From contig CM060732.1 of assembly GCA_030704615.1 (NCBI GenBank), positions 2,358,001-2,418,000 of the forward strand: DNA of 60,000 nucleotides. Reading direction: 5' to 3'. The DNA comes from Takakia lepidozioides. Its lineage: Eukaryota > Streptophyta > Takakiopsida > Takakiales > Takakiaceae. Positions 31,145 to 43,018 of the stretch are shown here, piece by piece. The number at the start of each line of letters is the position of its first letter. Within the stretch, counting starts at the first letter, position 1. A program made the position numbers and the translations under genes. The notes below the pieces were generated by a model. That model worked only from the letters and a program-made list of their open reading frames with translations. It was not told where the DNA came from and did no database searches.

Positions 31145-32364
31145 TGTAAAAGATCTGACTCTCTTTTCTTTGTCCAACTATGACCAAATTTCAGGCGCTT
31201 TGCTTTGGTTGCTGTTCACAGGGAATTTACCAAAATTCCAAGGAAAATGATTGCTCGGGATTTTGTTTCAACCGGACTCTCATCTATATCTGAATTCCAG
31301 CCAAGGCCCTATTCTTATTCCACTTCCCTCATTTACAAATTCACAGATCGATCAAGAGATCGTCACTCCTACTTTGGCCTGATTCCTTGTTCAAAAGATC
31401 TCCCTGTCAACCTATGTACTCATCTCATGCCATTCTATCTATGCACAGTACTGGACTACGATGTCCAGTCCGCCCCTCCACCACACCGTGCATCAACACA
31501 TTCTATCACCATAGACCAGTGCAGATCGATCATTTTTCTTCTTCTCACGACCTCTTTTTCTGCTCACCAAAAAGCACAGCACCGGCTACGTCCGGTCCAC
31601 CCAGCCACCACGCCATGCTACGCTAGTTTCCTGTCAATACAGATCTGCTCTAGATGCCTGTACACCATCATTCTTTTCTCTTCTCCACTCTTGCCATCTC
31701 TAAGCCCACTTTTTATAAATCCCTAATCGTGGATCTGTTCGTGAACGCGAGCCTGCTCCATTCGACCTGCAACTGTCAGTTCGGCGGTCTTCTAGCAGTC
31801 ACTTGCTTCGCCAAACTGGTCGACAGGTCTCGATCTTTGTTCAAGGCACCTAACAGCAGTCTGATCAAGAAAAATTGCAAGAGTTTGATACACCTGGCGT
31901 GCAAAAACAAAAGAGAGAAAGCAAATTGGGTAAGCTCAGCTTTGGTGAAGACTCACCCTACAATCTCAATATTCTGCATGGAGGGCACACCAGGTCATCA
32001 ATGAAGGCGGATAATGCCAAGCAGAAGGACTGGGGTGACCCACAGGAGTTAAAACTGAGAATGCAGCAAGTAAGAATCAAGGAAGAAGGAAGTGAAGAGG
32101 CTCATCTGAGTGGTGCAATGAGAAGAGAACCCAGAAGGCTGGGATAACCACAACAGCTTGGGGGTGTCTCTGATGCATCAAAAAACGGAGGTCGAGCCAA
32201 GTGCTATGACCCAAACCCAGAGTGAACACAATGGCTTTGTGAGGCCAAGGAGAACAATGCCCATGGAGCACACACATGAAGTCACACAAATGACAAATAC
32301 CAGGTACAGCTTTGAAATCAACAAAGTCAATGAAGATGGGTTGTCTGTCAAGGAAAAGGCGGAA
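31145..32364 (-). repeat. probable LTR of a minus-strand retrotransposon, then unknown sequence
   Basis: The LTR edge at 31145 (TGTAAAAG on the plus strand) abuts a primer-binding site. A TATA-like TATAAAAA lies on the minus strand at about 31717-31710, in the right direction for an LTR promoter. The far end of the LTR is not clear. From about 31875 the plus strand has degraded coding-like frames (for example GKLSFGEDSPYNLN) that run into repeat R. The internal region of this element is missing. Confidence 0.5.
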
Positions 32365-32595
32365 TTAGGGAAGGGTTCACCAGCTGCAAGCTTTTGTCAA
32401 GGCTTTGAGAAGGAGATCAAGACCTTGTGGGAATGCAGCTAGTAGAGGAACAAGTTGATGAAAGCAGCAACATGGAAGCAGAGTGGATCCGGGTTGACTA
32501 TGACAAACCTGAGATCATCAAGCAAGGCATCGGAAGGCCCAAACGAGGAACACTATGCAAGATCTGCAATGACATGAGGCACAATCATCACACAC
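32365..32595 (+). repeat. dispersed repeat R, copy 1
   Basis: A 231-bp stretch that recurs at 51557-51787 without gaps; I count about five mismatches (roughly 98 percent identity). It encodes broken frames containing GKGSPAASFCQG, VDYDKPEIIKQGIGRPKRG and CKICNDMRHNH. The GRPKRG block followed by a Cys-x2-Cys-x4-His motif recalls the end of MULE/FAR1-type proteins, but the last Cys is misplaced. The left border (ttaggg) is the same in both copies while the flanks differ. Confidence 0.8.
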
Positions 32596-32780
32596 ACTGT
32601 AGTGAGAGATTTTAACTACCTAAAATGAGCTGACTGAGACAACCAGTTAAGCAATGGCGTGTAATCACAATATATAAACTATATATAGCAATATATACGT
32701 GGATAATAAGAAGTAACATTTAACTATTTTTTCATTGACCAGCACATTAATAGTAAACTAATCGTGTGTGCTGGTTAAGG

Positions 32781-33020
32781 TTTAGTGAAAACAAAACAAC
32801 TGAATTATCTGAACGAATGATAAACAAACGCCTTGCTGGCAGCTATTGGAGAACGTATGAAAGGTTAGTGAAACAGAACAACTGAATTATCTGAACGAAT
32901 GATAAATAAACGCCTTGCTGGCAGCTGTTGGATGAACGTATGAAATATAATTTGTGTGCACTGGATGAACGTATGAATGAACGATAAAAACAAACGCCTT
33001 GCTGGCAAACTATTGGATGA
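32781..33020. repeat. minisatellite, about 83-bp unit, three units
   Basis: Three imperfect tandem units share AAACGCCTTGCTGGCA (at 32826, 32910 and 32992) and GGATGAACGTATGAA. The first two units are close copies (ACTGAATTATCTGAACGAAT in both); the third is shorter and more diverged. No coding potential. Confidence 0.8.
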
Positions 33021-33212
33021 ACGGAAAATTAATGGATGGATGGATAAATTGATGGAAAACCCAAAATTCCATCCATCTACGATACATTCATCCAATAATT
33101 CAAAATGGATTTAGGGTTGCGGGGATTGCGTTCAGCGATGAGTAAGTTATGGGAACTAGATCGTTTGCTGTGTTTGCGTGGGAGGATCTGCAGGATATGC
33201 AATAGCTTGGGT

Positions 33213-34025
33213 GGACAACCACAATCGCAAGGTGTGGCTTTTCTTAATGTACGATGTGACATGTTTGTCCATCCTGCAAATGTGGGCTCTTAGTACCATG
33301 ATTTGGTATTCTTCCTGATGTTTACAACGTTCTTGGGAGAGTCGGGCTTGGTCTTAGCAGGCCGTGTTTCAATCTCCGCCCGCTCAGCTGCATCGTGGTG
33401 GTTCTCGCAGACCAATCCTCTCGCAGACCAATCCGACATTACCTGACTACAGACACAAGCAGCACACACAAGAGGTGGTCAGTCAAATCCTCGATGGGTC
33501 ATGACACAAGGTCGAGGACAATGTGGTGTGATGGCACCTTCTTCGACGTCTTTCAGCCTGTTTTGCCCGCTCATCAGACTCGGCCCTGAATTTGCAGCAC
33601 GGAGCAGAGCAGGCATGAATTTTGTAAAGATCCTTCACGATGGTGCGACAACCGCAATCGCAAGGTGTGGCTTTTTCTTAATGTACGATGTGAAGAAGTT
33701 TGTCCATCATGTAAATGTGGGCTGTTGGCTCCTGTTAGTACCATGATTTGGTATTCTTCCTGATGTTTACAAGGTTCTTGGGAGAGAGCTTGGTCTTAGC
33801 ATGCCGTGTTCAATCTCTGCTCAGCTGCACCGTGGTTGTTCTCACAAACCAATCCGACAGTTCCTGACAATGGACACAAGCAGCACACACAAGAGGATCT
33901 TTGGTTGATGTCTGTCAAATCTCCATGGGTCTGACACAAGGTCAAGGTCGACAATGTGGTGAGGGCACCTTCTTCTTCAACCTATTTCTGCCTGTTTTAC
34001 CCTCTCATCAGACTCGCCCTGAGAT
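33213..34025. repeat. tandem duplication of about 430 bp
   Basis: The block starting GACAACCACAATCGCAAGGT at about 33214 recurs at about 33647. Both continue with GTACCATGATTTGGTATTC, TCTTGGGAGAG, a GCACCTTCTTC segment and CTCATCAGACTCG. Copies have small indels and point changes. No gene recognised inside. Confidence 0.8.
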
Positions 34026-34149
34026 GCATATTGAATTCTGTAAGTTAGCTCGTTGGGTGGATCTGTGGTGGTTAGGAGTGACTTTGACAAGTTACTGCCG
34101 ATGTGGCAGCAGGAAAGTATCCAAAAACAGATAACATAGATTAGGAGAA

Positions 34150-34745
34150 GCTCATTGGTGGATCTATGGTGGTTTTGGAGTGATTCTGACATGTTACTGT
34201 AGGTAGGGTTAGGGCGTCAGTGTCAGCTGCTTCAGCTGCTAGCTGCAGCAAGGCAAGGATGCTTGTGCATGATTTGTGCAGAGGTCTGGATAGCTGAAGG
34301 AGGCAGGGATAGAGTGTGGGTCCAGATTCATCCAAGAGGGCCGAATTTCAAGCTCCAGATTACCTATGATTCCCTGTGGAAGGATAGCTACACGAAAATT
34401 GGCCCTAAATTTTCATGTTGAATTCTGATACTTTTCTGACCCCAGGCAATGGCGGGACAATCGAGGCAAAAAGGTGAATGCTTGTTGGATTACAAAGAGT
34501 AGCAGATGCAATTGACCATATGAACTAGTGTGATAAGTTGAGTTAGGTGTTTCCTAGAACAAATCTAGGCTGTCATTGTCAGGTGCTAGCAGTAAGGCAA
34601 GGATGCAGTATGCATGATTTGTGCAGAGGCATGGATAGCTGAAGGAGCAGGGATAGAGTGTGGGTCCAGGTTCATCCAAGAGGCTGGACTTCAAGCTCCA
34701 GATTACCTATGATTCCATGTGGATCAATAGCTACAAGAAACCTGC
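34150..34745. repeat. second tandem duplication, about 380-bp period
   Basis: The segment GGCAAGGATGC ... CATGATTTGTGCAGAGG ... AGGGATAGAGTGTGGGTCCA ... CAAGCTCCAGATTACCTATG occurs at about 34250-34375 and again at about 34600-34715. It lies next to the duplication at 33.2-34.0 kb but differs in sequence. No gene recognised. Confidence 0.75.
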
Positions 34746-34849
34746 ATGGGTAGATGGTCAAGTAAAGGTAGCAGCTGCAGCGGCACAGTTGATAAAATCA
34801 AGCACCTCAACCATGACCACAGCTTCTGAAAGAGGATCAAGAGAGGGAG

Positions 34850-36435
34850 TCCACAATGCCTCTTCTGCTGGGCATGTGAAGATGCTTTGTGAGGCAGGCA
34901 GACTGACAGAGGCTCTACAACTTTAAACTAACAAGGCATTTCAGCAGATTCAGATACGTCTTCTGTCTCTTGCTTAAGTGCATCAAGATGAAAGGTCTGG
35001 AAGCTGGAAACAGGTGCACACTCACATTATCCAAAGTGATTAACGCCAAATGTTTTTCTACTCAACACCCTTGTCAACATGTATGTTAAGTGTGGGAGCA
35101 TCATGGATGCTCACCAGGTTTTCCACAGAATGCCTCGACCATCTTTGATCACGTGGAATATAATGTTGGCAGGATTTACCAAGCATGGGTGTGGTAGGAA
35201 TGCTTTGGAGACCTATGAGCAAATGTTGCACATCACGTTCGTTTTGTGTTTGCAATTCGTGTGCAAGCCTGGGAGCCCTGGAAAAGGGGAAAAGGTCCAT
35301 GATACATCGTGAAAGCTGGAATTGTACCAGATGTGATTCTGAACAACACCCTCGGGGACATACATGTCAAATGTGGGCATTGAGGACGGGGAGGGAGTGT
35401 TCAACAATATGGCTGAACGAGATTTGGTGTCATGGAACGCCATGCTTGCAGGGTATGCACTACAAGGGGGTGGGATGGAGGCCTTGGAGACCTATGAGCA
35501 AATGATGGTGGAAGGGGTGAAGCGCAACCACATCGTGTTTGTGTGCGTTTGCAGTGCGTGTGCAAGCCTGGCAGCCCTGGAAAAGGGCAAAGAGGTGCAT
35601 GGTTGCATCGCCAAAGCTAGAATTGTACCAAATGTGATTATGAACAATACCCTCGTGGACATGTATGCCAAATGTGGGTGCATTGAGGATGCATGGGAGT
35701 GTTCGACATGGCTGAACGAAATGTGGTGTCGTGGAACGCGATGATCGCAGGATATGCCCAGCATGGTCATAGGGAGGTCCTGCAAGAAGGAAATGCAAAA
35801 GAATGGCTTGAAGCTGGACAGTCTCACCTTTATATGTGTTCTCTCTGCATGCAGCCACACTGGCCTACTGAATGAAGGAAATCAAGATCATGGTGTCACT
35901 CCGACAGTAAAGCACTTTGGCTGTATGGTGGACCTTCTTGGACGTGCGGGACAACTGGATGAGGCAGTGGATCTGATTAATAAGATGCCAATCAATCCAG
36001 ATCTTGTGGTGTGGAAGGCCGTGCTTGGTGCCTGCAGAATCCATGGCAATGTGGAGATGGCTGAACGTGCGGCAACATCTATCCTCAAATGGGATGAACA
36101 GGATGCCGTGACTTATGTGTTGGTATCAAACATGTATGCTGCAGCTGGCAGGTGGGATGATACTGCAAAGGTGAGAAGAATGATGAAGGTCAGAGGGGTT
36201 AGAAAGCAGCCAGGTCGCTGCTGCATTGGGGTTGGCAACAGGGGCACACCTGCTGTAGATGACAAGTTGCATCCCAATTAAGGAAATCCATGCTGAGCTG
36301 AGAAGATTGTCTGGGCAGATGAAAGGAGGCGGGGTATGTGTCTGATACGCACTTTGTATTGCATGATGTGGGGGAGGAGGAAAAGGAATTTTCTCTTTGC
36401 CACCACAGTGAGAGGCTGGCCATTGGTTTTGGGCT
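34850..36435 (+). pseudogene. DYW-class pentatricopeptide repeat gene, broken and truncated
   Basis: PPR proteins of the PLS/DYW class edit organellar RNA. The plus strand shows, in several frames, an N-terminal start (HVKMLCEAGRLTEALQL), PLS repeats ([77 protein letters not shown]), then an intact-looking E region (HFGCMVDLLGRAGQLDEAVD, VWKAVLGACRIHGNVEMAER, SNMYAAAGRWDDTAKVRRMM). After a stop near 36280 it resumes with [19 protein letters not shown] and the first DYW residues up to [13 protein letters not shown] (about 36401-36435). The HSE zinc/catalytic motif is there, but the rest of the deaminase is gone. No introns; at least five frame breaks. A dead copy. Confidence 0.85.
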
Positions 36436-37780
36436 GATCAGGTTTGTGTGCGGTTGCAGTGCGTGTGCAAGCCTGGCAGCCCTGGAAAAGGGCAAAGAGG
36501 CCCATGGCAACATTGTCAGAGCTGATGTGGTGTCGTAGAACTCGATGCTTGCAGGGTATGCACAGCAGGGGCACTGGATGGAGGCTTTGGCTCCAGATGT
36601 TGTGCTTGGCACACTATGTAAACCCACTATGTAAGACCAGGGAGTAGTTGAGCAGCTCAGTCTCAACCCTTTCCTAGTGCCAACAAATGATGTGGATTCA
36701 CGCCAAAAAGGTCTGGAAGCTGGAAAGCAGGTACACACTCACAAGCATCGCAGGGTATGCAGAGCAGGGCGTGGGATGGTGGATTTGGAGACCTATGATC
36801 AAATGATGGGGAAGGGGTGAAGCCCCAACCACATCACGTTTTTGTGTGATTGCAATGCTTATGCAAGCCTGGCAGCCCTGGAAAAGGTCAAAGAGGTCTA
36901 TGTTGACATTGTCAAAGCTGGAATTGTACCAGATGTCATTCTGAACTCTGCCCTGGTGGACATGTATGCCCATGTGGGTGCATTGAGGATGCAAAGCAAG
37001 GAACTTATGTGTACTCTGTTTATATACTGGGTTGGCAGGGAGGCTTTGGAGATTGTGAATGGGTGATGCTTGCAGGGTATGCACAGCAGGGACATGGTAT
37101 GGAGGCTTTGGAGACCTATGATCAAATATTGATGGGGGAAGGGGTGAAGCCCAACCACATCACGTTGCAGCATACTGGTACTTCACAGCCATGGCGGCTC
37201 TCTCAGCCCTCCATTTTTTTTTTTTTTGGTTTTTTTGGCGCTGGGAGAGAGCAGCAGCTCTGCTGTCTCCTTCCCCTTGCTTATGCCGATCGTTAAAGGG
37301 GAAATTGTCATTCTGAACTCTGCCTTGGTGGACATGTATGCCAAATGTGGGTGCAGCAAGCCTGATGTGAAGGGAGAGTTTGACAATATGGCTGAACGAG
37401 TTGTGGTATTTTGGAGTGCCATGATTGCAAGGTATGTGCAGCATGGGTATGGGATTAAGGCTTTGGAAACATAAGAGCAAATGATGTGGGAAGGGATGAA
37501 GCCAGACCAGGCCGTCATGTTCATTTGTTTTTGTAATATGCATATGCGAGCCTAGCAGCCCTGGGAAGAGGCAAAGAGGTTTATGGTGACATTATCCAAG
37601 CTGGAATTGTACCAGATGTCATTCTGAACATTCCCCTGGTGTACATCTACGTCAAATGTGAGCCTGGCAGCCATCAAAAGGGCACAAAAGGTCCATGATG
37701 ACATCGTCAAAGCTGGTTGTCACTCTAAACACTGCCTTGGTGGATATGTATTTCAAGGCAGCCCTGGAAGTGGATGTCAC
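36436..37780 (+). pseudogene. relic PPR modules fused after the DYW truncation
   Basis: From GFGLI the sequence jumps into another copy of the [18 protein letters not shown] module, then further partial copies near 36560, 36840-36990, 37060-37160, 37310-37480 and 37540-37770. Each has fragments such as LAGYAQQGHGMEALETYDQ, DVILNSALVDMY and VKPNHIT. Frames change constantly. A T-rich insertion (poly-T at 37203-37217) with about 100 bp of foreign sequence interrupts one module. This looks like repeated duplication of one L-S-P repeat triplet and decay. Confidence 0.75.
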
Positions 37781-38760
37781 TTTGGGTGACAAGGTAGCTG
37801 GCACCACCATTCTCTGGAACTACCTGAATTCATTCTCAAAATGATTTCTAATGTTCTCTTGACATGTCCACGATAGTGCTGGACCTAGCTGCACAGCAGA
37901 TTATCCTTACTCAATGACTTCAGTTGGGCAGTGATCTATGGATATGGCAACATGGCCCTCATGTTGGTCATTTGTAGAATGTGGCCAAAACTTGTTTTGC
38001 AAATCACTCTTGATATGAAACCAGTTTTGAGCCATCCAAATGTTTTTGGTTCCGACCTGTATTTGTATTCTATGTTTTGTTGTATTTGTAATATATTTTC
38101 AATGCAGTGCAGCGAATCAAAAAATTTAAATACAATATCCACTAATTCACATACGTACAGATATAAACTAAAAGTAAATGAAAAAAACGAAACAACAGTA
38201 ATAAAAAAAAAACCAAATATTAAATAAAAAGCCTCCCAATTCATATATATTATATTTATATGTATATATGTATATATACCTCCAGAGTGAAACATATTTA
38301 CTAAACTGTGTCCTCTTTTACTGCTTCACAGTAGAATATTACAATATACAAAGTCAAGCAAACTCACTATCACTGATTACAGTCAAACCGTATACTAAAC
38401 ATCATGGAACATAGTCAATATGTTCCACTTCAGTTAAACCACTTTACTACACGTCATGCATCCATGTCACTCTGCCCTTAAGCCACTCACTAACGTCATG
38501 CATCCACCTTATAATTCAGTTAAACCACTTTACTACACGTCATAGCCATGTCATAGCCACGTCGCATCCACGTCACCCCCTAGGTTTTACTGTCACATTT
38601 CACTGTCAGAACCTGGCATCTGGATTTGACTGCTTGACTGAAACGACTTGACCTTTGTCACGCATGTTCGACTATGGAGGCTGGGAGTAAAAATGTCGCA
38701 AATGACTCAAAAATGAGTCAAATACAGAGTCGAAAAGCCCAGCTTGTATTGTAGTGCAAT
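37781..38760. other. AT-rich spacer with short tandem repeats
   Basis: 38060-38300 is very AT-rich with TATA/TGTA runs. At about 38435-38570 a unit CAGTTAAACCACTTTACTAC followed by ACGTCAT occurs twice, with extra GTCATGCATCCA motifs. No gene recognised. Confidence 0.5.
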
Positions 38761-39719
38761 CTCCCCACACCACCCCACCCCCTTCCCAATTCACCACACC
38801 CTTAAACTAATTCTCCAAAAGCTCTTTACCCCCCCCGCCAACCGCTCATAAACCCCGCCACACATCCCAAACCCCACCCTCCATGTATTGTCCCCGAGGT
38901 CGATATCCTCTATCCCTAGGTAAGTCTAAACATTTCTATCACCACCCCCCCAAACCCAAACAACCTGCACACGGACATCTGCCTTACCCTATTACTTCTC
39001 CGTTGTGGGGACATACACCCAAATCGTGGGCCATCTACCCTTGCGGAAATCATCAGCGAGTCCCCTACCGATGCACAAGATAGATATGCACTATACTTTC
39101 AGCCGAACACCATGTCACTGATGAACAACTATAGACATATCACCGACCACTTTGCCCCCTCTTCCCCGCACCACCCACCGGCCACCACCCACCAACGGCC
39201 AATGTTACAACCTTTGGACTTCCCACGAGTCCCTACCCGGCATTCTCCAAAACCCTAAAAAACCTCCAAGCATTCCCACAGTCCCATCTTCTATTCGCTC
39301 TCATAATCCTCATCTCTCCCTTGCCTGATACGTGTAATGGTTTTCTTCACTCTCACTCTCCATCCCTACTCCGTCCCTTCCTTTTACAATTACAAAGCCT
39401 GCCCCTGCACCCCCACAGCTATTTAGCACTGCCACATCCTCTACACCCCCTCCATTCATTGCTCAATCTTCTACAGTCCCACCCAGGTACAATTCATAAA
39501 GCCCTAGGTGACCACTTGGCTACTGGTCATCACCACCCCAGACCCGGACCCTACTGCAACCACTCAAAAATTCCCAGTCCTTTCCCAAGACATCCTCCTA
39601 GCCACGCTAAAGGCCACCACCCCCCTTCCGGGTTTCTCCTCATCCCCGTTACCTACACCGCCCCCACCCCTCCCTATACCTACACATCCCGCCACGCCAG
39701 CCTCTATGCCCTGCACTAG

Positions 39720-40275
39720 CAATAGTTCCCTTATTATCACCTCATGGAACGTCGGCTCTCTAGCTACTAGTATACAGAGCCTCATTCACCTCACCACTGA
39801 CTCCCACCCCCACATCATCCTACTACAAGAAACCAGTAACACCAACAGCTCGTACATTAACAAACTTCTCTCGGACTACTACCTGCTATACAACAACCCA
39901 GTCACTACGCCATAGTGCCTCCTCAGACGCTCTACACCTTACAAGCCGGCCACAAGAGGTGGGGTGGCATTTGGCATTTTGCGCTCGCACCATTCCCCTA
40001 GCTCCACCACTAAGATAACCATACCTATCCATCTTAGGTCCCACCTCCAAATCTTACACCTCCACCCCCCGGCTCTCTGCCCTATTCCCATTCATCTCTA
40101 CATGCCATCCCACATCGAGGACCTCCCATTTATCACTGAAATTCTCAGTATCATCTCCGCGACAATTACTCACCCAACTCTTCAACATGACCACATCATA
40201 TTGGCCGGCGACTTTAACAGGGATATTGCACTCCTCGGCCACACTTTCAATGGCACGCATAGGCCACCCTCCTAA
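39720..40275 (+). pseudogene. LINE AP-like endonuclease
   Basis: Two frames (to 39915, then 39964-40275) carry endonuclease motifs: IITSWNVGSLA, HPHIILLQETSN and, after a frame change, HDHIILAGDFNRDIAL. The Asn, Glu and Asp-Phe-Asn catalytic boxes are visible. The terminal SDH box would lie near 40330, where PSDHHYSGKADLI can be read before a stop. Interrupted and therefore not functional. Confidence 0.8.
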
Positions 40276-41444
40276 GCTGACCGAGACTGGGCCCAATTCA
40301 TCTCCTACCATCTCCTCGCATATATCCCCTCAGACCACCACTACTCAGGCAAGGCGGACTTAATTACTCCTCACTAAGCCTCATAGATGGATTCTACCTC
40401 CGTACCAGCGAGGCCATCCCCCCCCCCATCTGATGAGCCACGTACACATTGATAGTCTATGTAATTCCGACCACTACCACCACTTTTCCCTCTCCCTCCC
40501 ACCATCACTCGTCCCCTTCCAACCACTTCCCGTCACGCAGACACCACCCCCTCAACCACGTCTCCCTCCACTCTACCCCAAAGTAATATATCCGACTTCA
40601 AATCTCATTTCCAACCAGCTGCCTCCGCCTTAATACTAGACCTCTTGCACACCCTATCCGACTCGAACCTTTCCCAACTAAACCACGTGGCTCAAAGTTG
40701 AACGTACTCTCACATCCATCCTACAACTCATGACCAGCAGTGTACTAACCACCTGCTCCGCTCCCCCAGAACTCCCTCAAACCCCCCTGATCACAACAAA
40801 ACGGGGGCTACATCATACGTACTCAAAAACGAGAATGGACTTCCCATCTCAACACATACCACACCATACATCGTGCCCTCACGATCGTCCCCAGCGCACC
40901 CACCACCAACCCACTCAATAACTGGTTCACTAACCGCCGTATCTCGTGCTTAAACTCTATCCCCCCTTGCCAACCACTTCTACCCCCGCCGTCTGACCCC
41001 AAAGCCATCCCCAATTGGGTTGCCGCCCTAGCCAAGATCGGCAGGGATGCAAAGAAGGGTGCATACAACATCACCAAACAAAAAGCCACTGCCAACCATA
41101 AGAAATTTGTCTCATCCTTCGGGAAACTTTTACGTGACCACCTTAAGCGCGCCCACAAAGCCATCTTCAACCCTGCCCTCAACCCCCCTATCGATTGCCT
41201 TAGGCACCGACAAGGCTACCTCGTAACCCAACCGGGCGATATAAAGAATGAAATATGGGCGCAAGCCTCAGCCTCCTACACACCCACAATCAAAGGACTG
41301 CCTCCACCCCAACAAGCATGCTAGTGGCTGCTTATGCAGTGTCAAACACTACCCCTGGCATGACATCGACGGATTCTCCCTAGATCAACGTGGGGCCCCT
41401 GGGGATAGTATCCTCTCGTTCTTCACAATAGCTATTTATGACTC

Positions 41445-42731
41445 ATGACTCAAATCTTTATCCAAATCCAAAGCCCCTGGTCCCAATCTCATCCCCAATG
41501 TCATACTCCAAGCCCTAGACCACCATTTTCACTCCCTCTTATTCAAAATTTTTCACCTCTGTTATCCCCATCATGGAAACATGGCCGTACTATCCTCCTC
41601 TACAAGAAAGGGGCCCCCACCGATCTCGGCAACTACCGCCCTATAGTTCTAGCCAACACCATATACAAACTATTCACTAGTACGCTAACCACAATGCTCT
41701 CATGCTATGGGGAGCACCACCGCATTCTTAGTGACCCCCAAGAAGGCTTTCGCGCCACTCGTAGTACCACTCACCAAATACAATATGTTCTATCCGCACT
41801 CGAAGACGCCAAACTCACTAACCAGGACATCTACCTCCTGTACATTGACTTTAAAAATGCCTTTGGATCTCTTGACCATGCCCGACTTCTCGCGGACCTG
41901 GGCTATCCCACCGATGCTATTCAACTCATCGGCGACATCTATATACTGGCAGCTCCATAGAATATTCTGGCTCATACTACGGTTCCACCCCCCCCTATCC
42001 CAATTCTGAGAGACATTATCCAAGGTGACACCCTAAGCCCTTACCTGTTCATCATCTTCCTAGAACCCCTTCTTATATGGATCGACCAAGGCAAAATAGG
42101 CTATCGATACAAAACCTCTAACAATACCATCTCTACTGCTGCCTATGCAGACGACCTTGCCATACTCGCCCACTCCCCTCAACATCTCAACCGACAAGCA
42201 GACAAGCTATCTAGATTCAACCAATGGTCTGGCATGGAGCTTAGCCTCCACAAATGCACTATCACCGCAGCTACCCATCATAGCAAATTCACCAAGGCCA
42301 CGACGGCCTCACACTGCAAATTGCATATCCACTACCAAAACAAAAACTTTCCCTTCTTAGGCCCTGATGAACCCTACACCTACCTAGGCATACAACTAGT
42401 CCCATCCCTCACCTAGCATCTCCAAAAATCCACTACGATCGCAAAATTGACTGACAGAAGCACGGCCCTCCTCAAATCCCATGTATCCATCCGCCCCAAA
42501 CTCTCCCTCATTCAAACTGTACTCAAACCCCAAGTCCAATGCTCTTTTCACACAACTCCCTTCTCTCTCCCAGATCTCAAATTAATCGACAAACATTTCA
42601 TTCAGCTCACTAAACGTATATGTGGCCTACCCACCAGCACTCCCAATGCCCTTACCCAGCTCCCAACTGACAGCTATGGCATAGGTATTATCCCGCTACT
42701 TACCTCTTACGCCCGCACCCTGGGCAAGTAA
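41445..42731 (+). pseudogene. LINE reverse transcriptase
   Basis: RT motifs in order: WKHGRTILLYKKGAPTDLGN, YRPIVLANTIYKLFTS, DPQEGFRATRSTTHQIQYVL, IYLLYIDFKNAFGSLDHARL, then after a stop at about 41958 IIQGDTLSPYLFIIFLEPLL and the catalytic AYADDLAIL, YTYLGIQLVPSL and a thumb part KLSLIQTVLKPQVQ. Two stops and a frameshift break it. The YADD box and LGI(Q) motif place it among non-LTR RTs. Confidence 0.85.
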
Positions 42732-43018
42732 CTTCAAGAAGCCCTCAACAACCCTGGCCGGCTAGGCCTTATCTATAGAGGTCTCCTTCAATTCCTGGCT
42801 ACCAAATATAACGGCCTCCACTCCCTACCCACCCTCTACCCCCAATCTTGTCTCCACTCTCCCACAACTAGAACCCTCTACATCCTTCGACAAATGAACA
42901 TTAGCATACAAACCAATCTTCCTAGCTATCCTAACACCATTTCACCTCTTGAACAAGCCTGGTGTCGCACACCTCACTTCGGTAAGCTCCCCTTCAAGTT
43001 ATAGTTACTCGCTTTGAT

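Larger units (their letters stand above)
38761..43010 (+). mobile_element. G-poor LINE (non-LTR retrotransposon)
   Basis: A plus-strand non-LTR element. It has a Pro/Ser/Thr/His-rich 5' region (38880-39715), an AP-type endonuclease (39720-40275), a connecting region with scattered stops, RT (41445-42731) and a C-terminal part to about 43000. The sense strand is very rich in C and A and poor in G; for example 38761-38820 has no G at all. Many stops and frameshifts make it inactive. I could not identify poly(A) or a target duplication; the 3' end meets the LTR-like sequence of the chromodomain gypsy near 43019. Confidence 0.8.

Noticed and set aside
32781-33020. CRISPR-like array
   Set aside because: Three imperfect tandem units without unique spacers, in a nuclear plant sequence; it is a minisatellite.
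39321-39719. Proline/histidine-rich open frame as a cell-wall protein gene
   Set aside because: The frame lies in the G-poor LINE and its Pro/His/Ser content simply follows from the C-rich strand; a LINE endonuclease starts directly after it.
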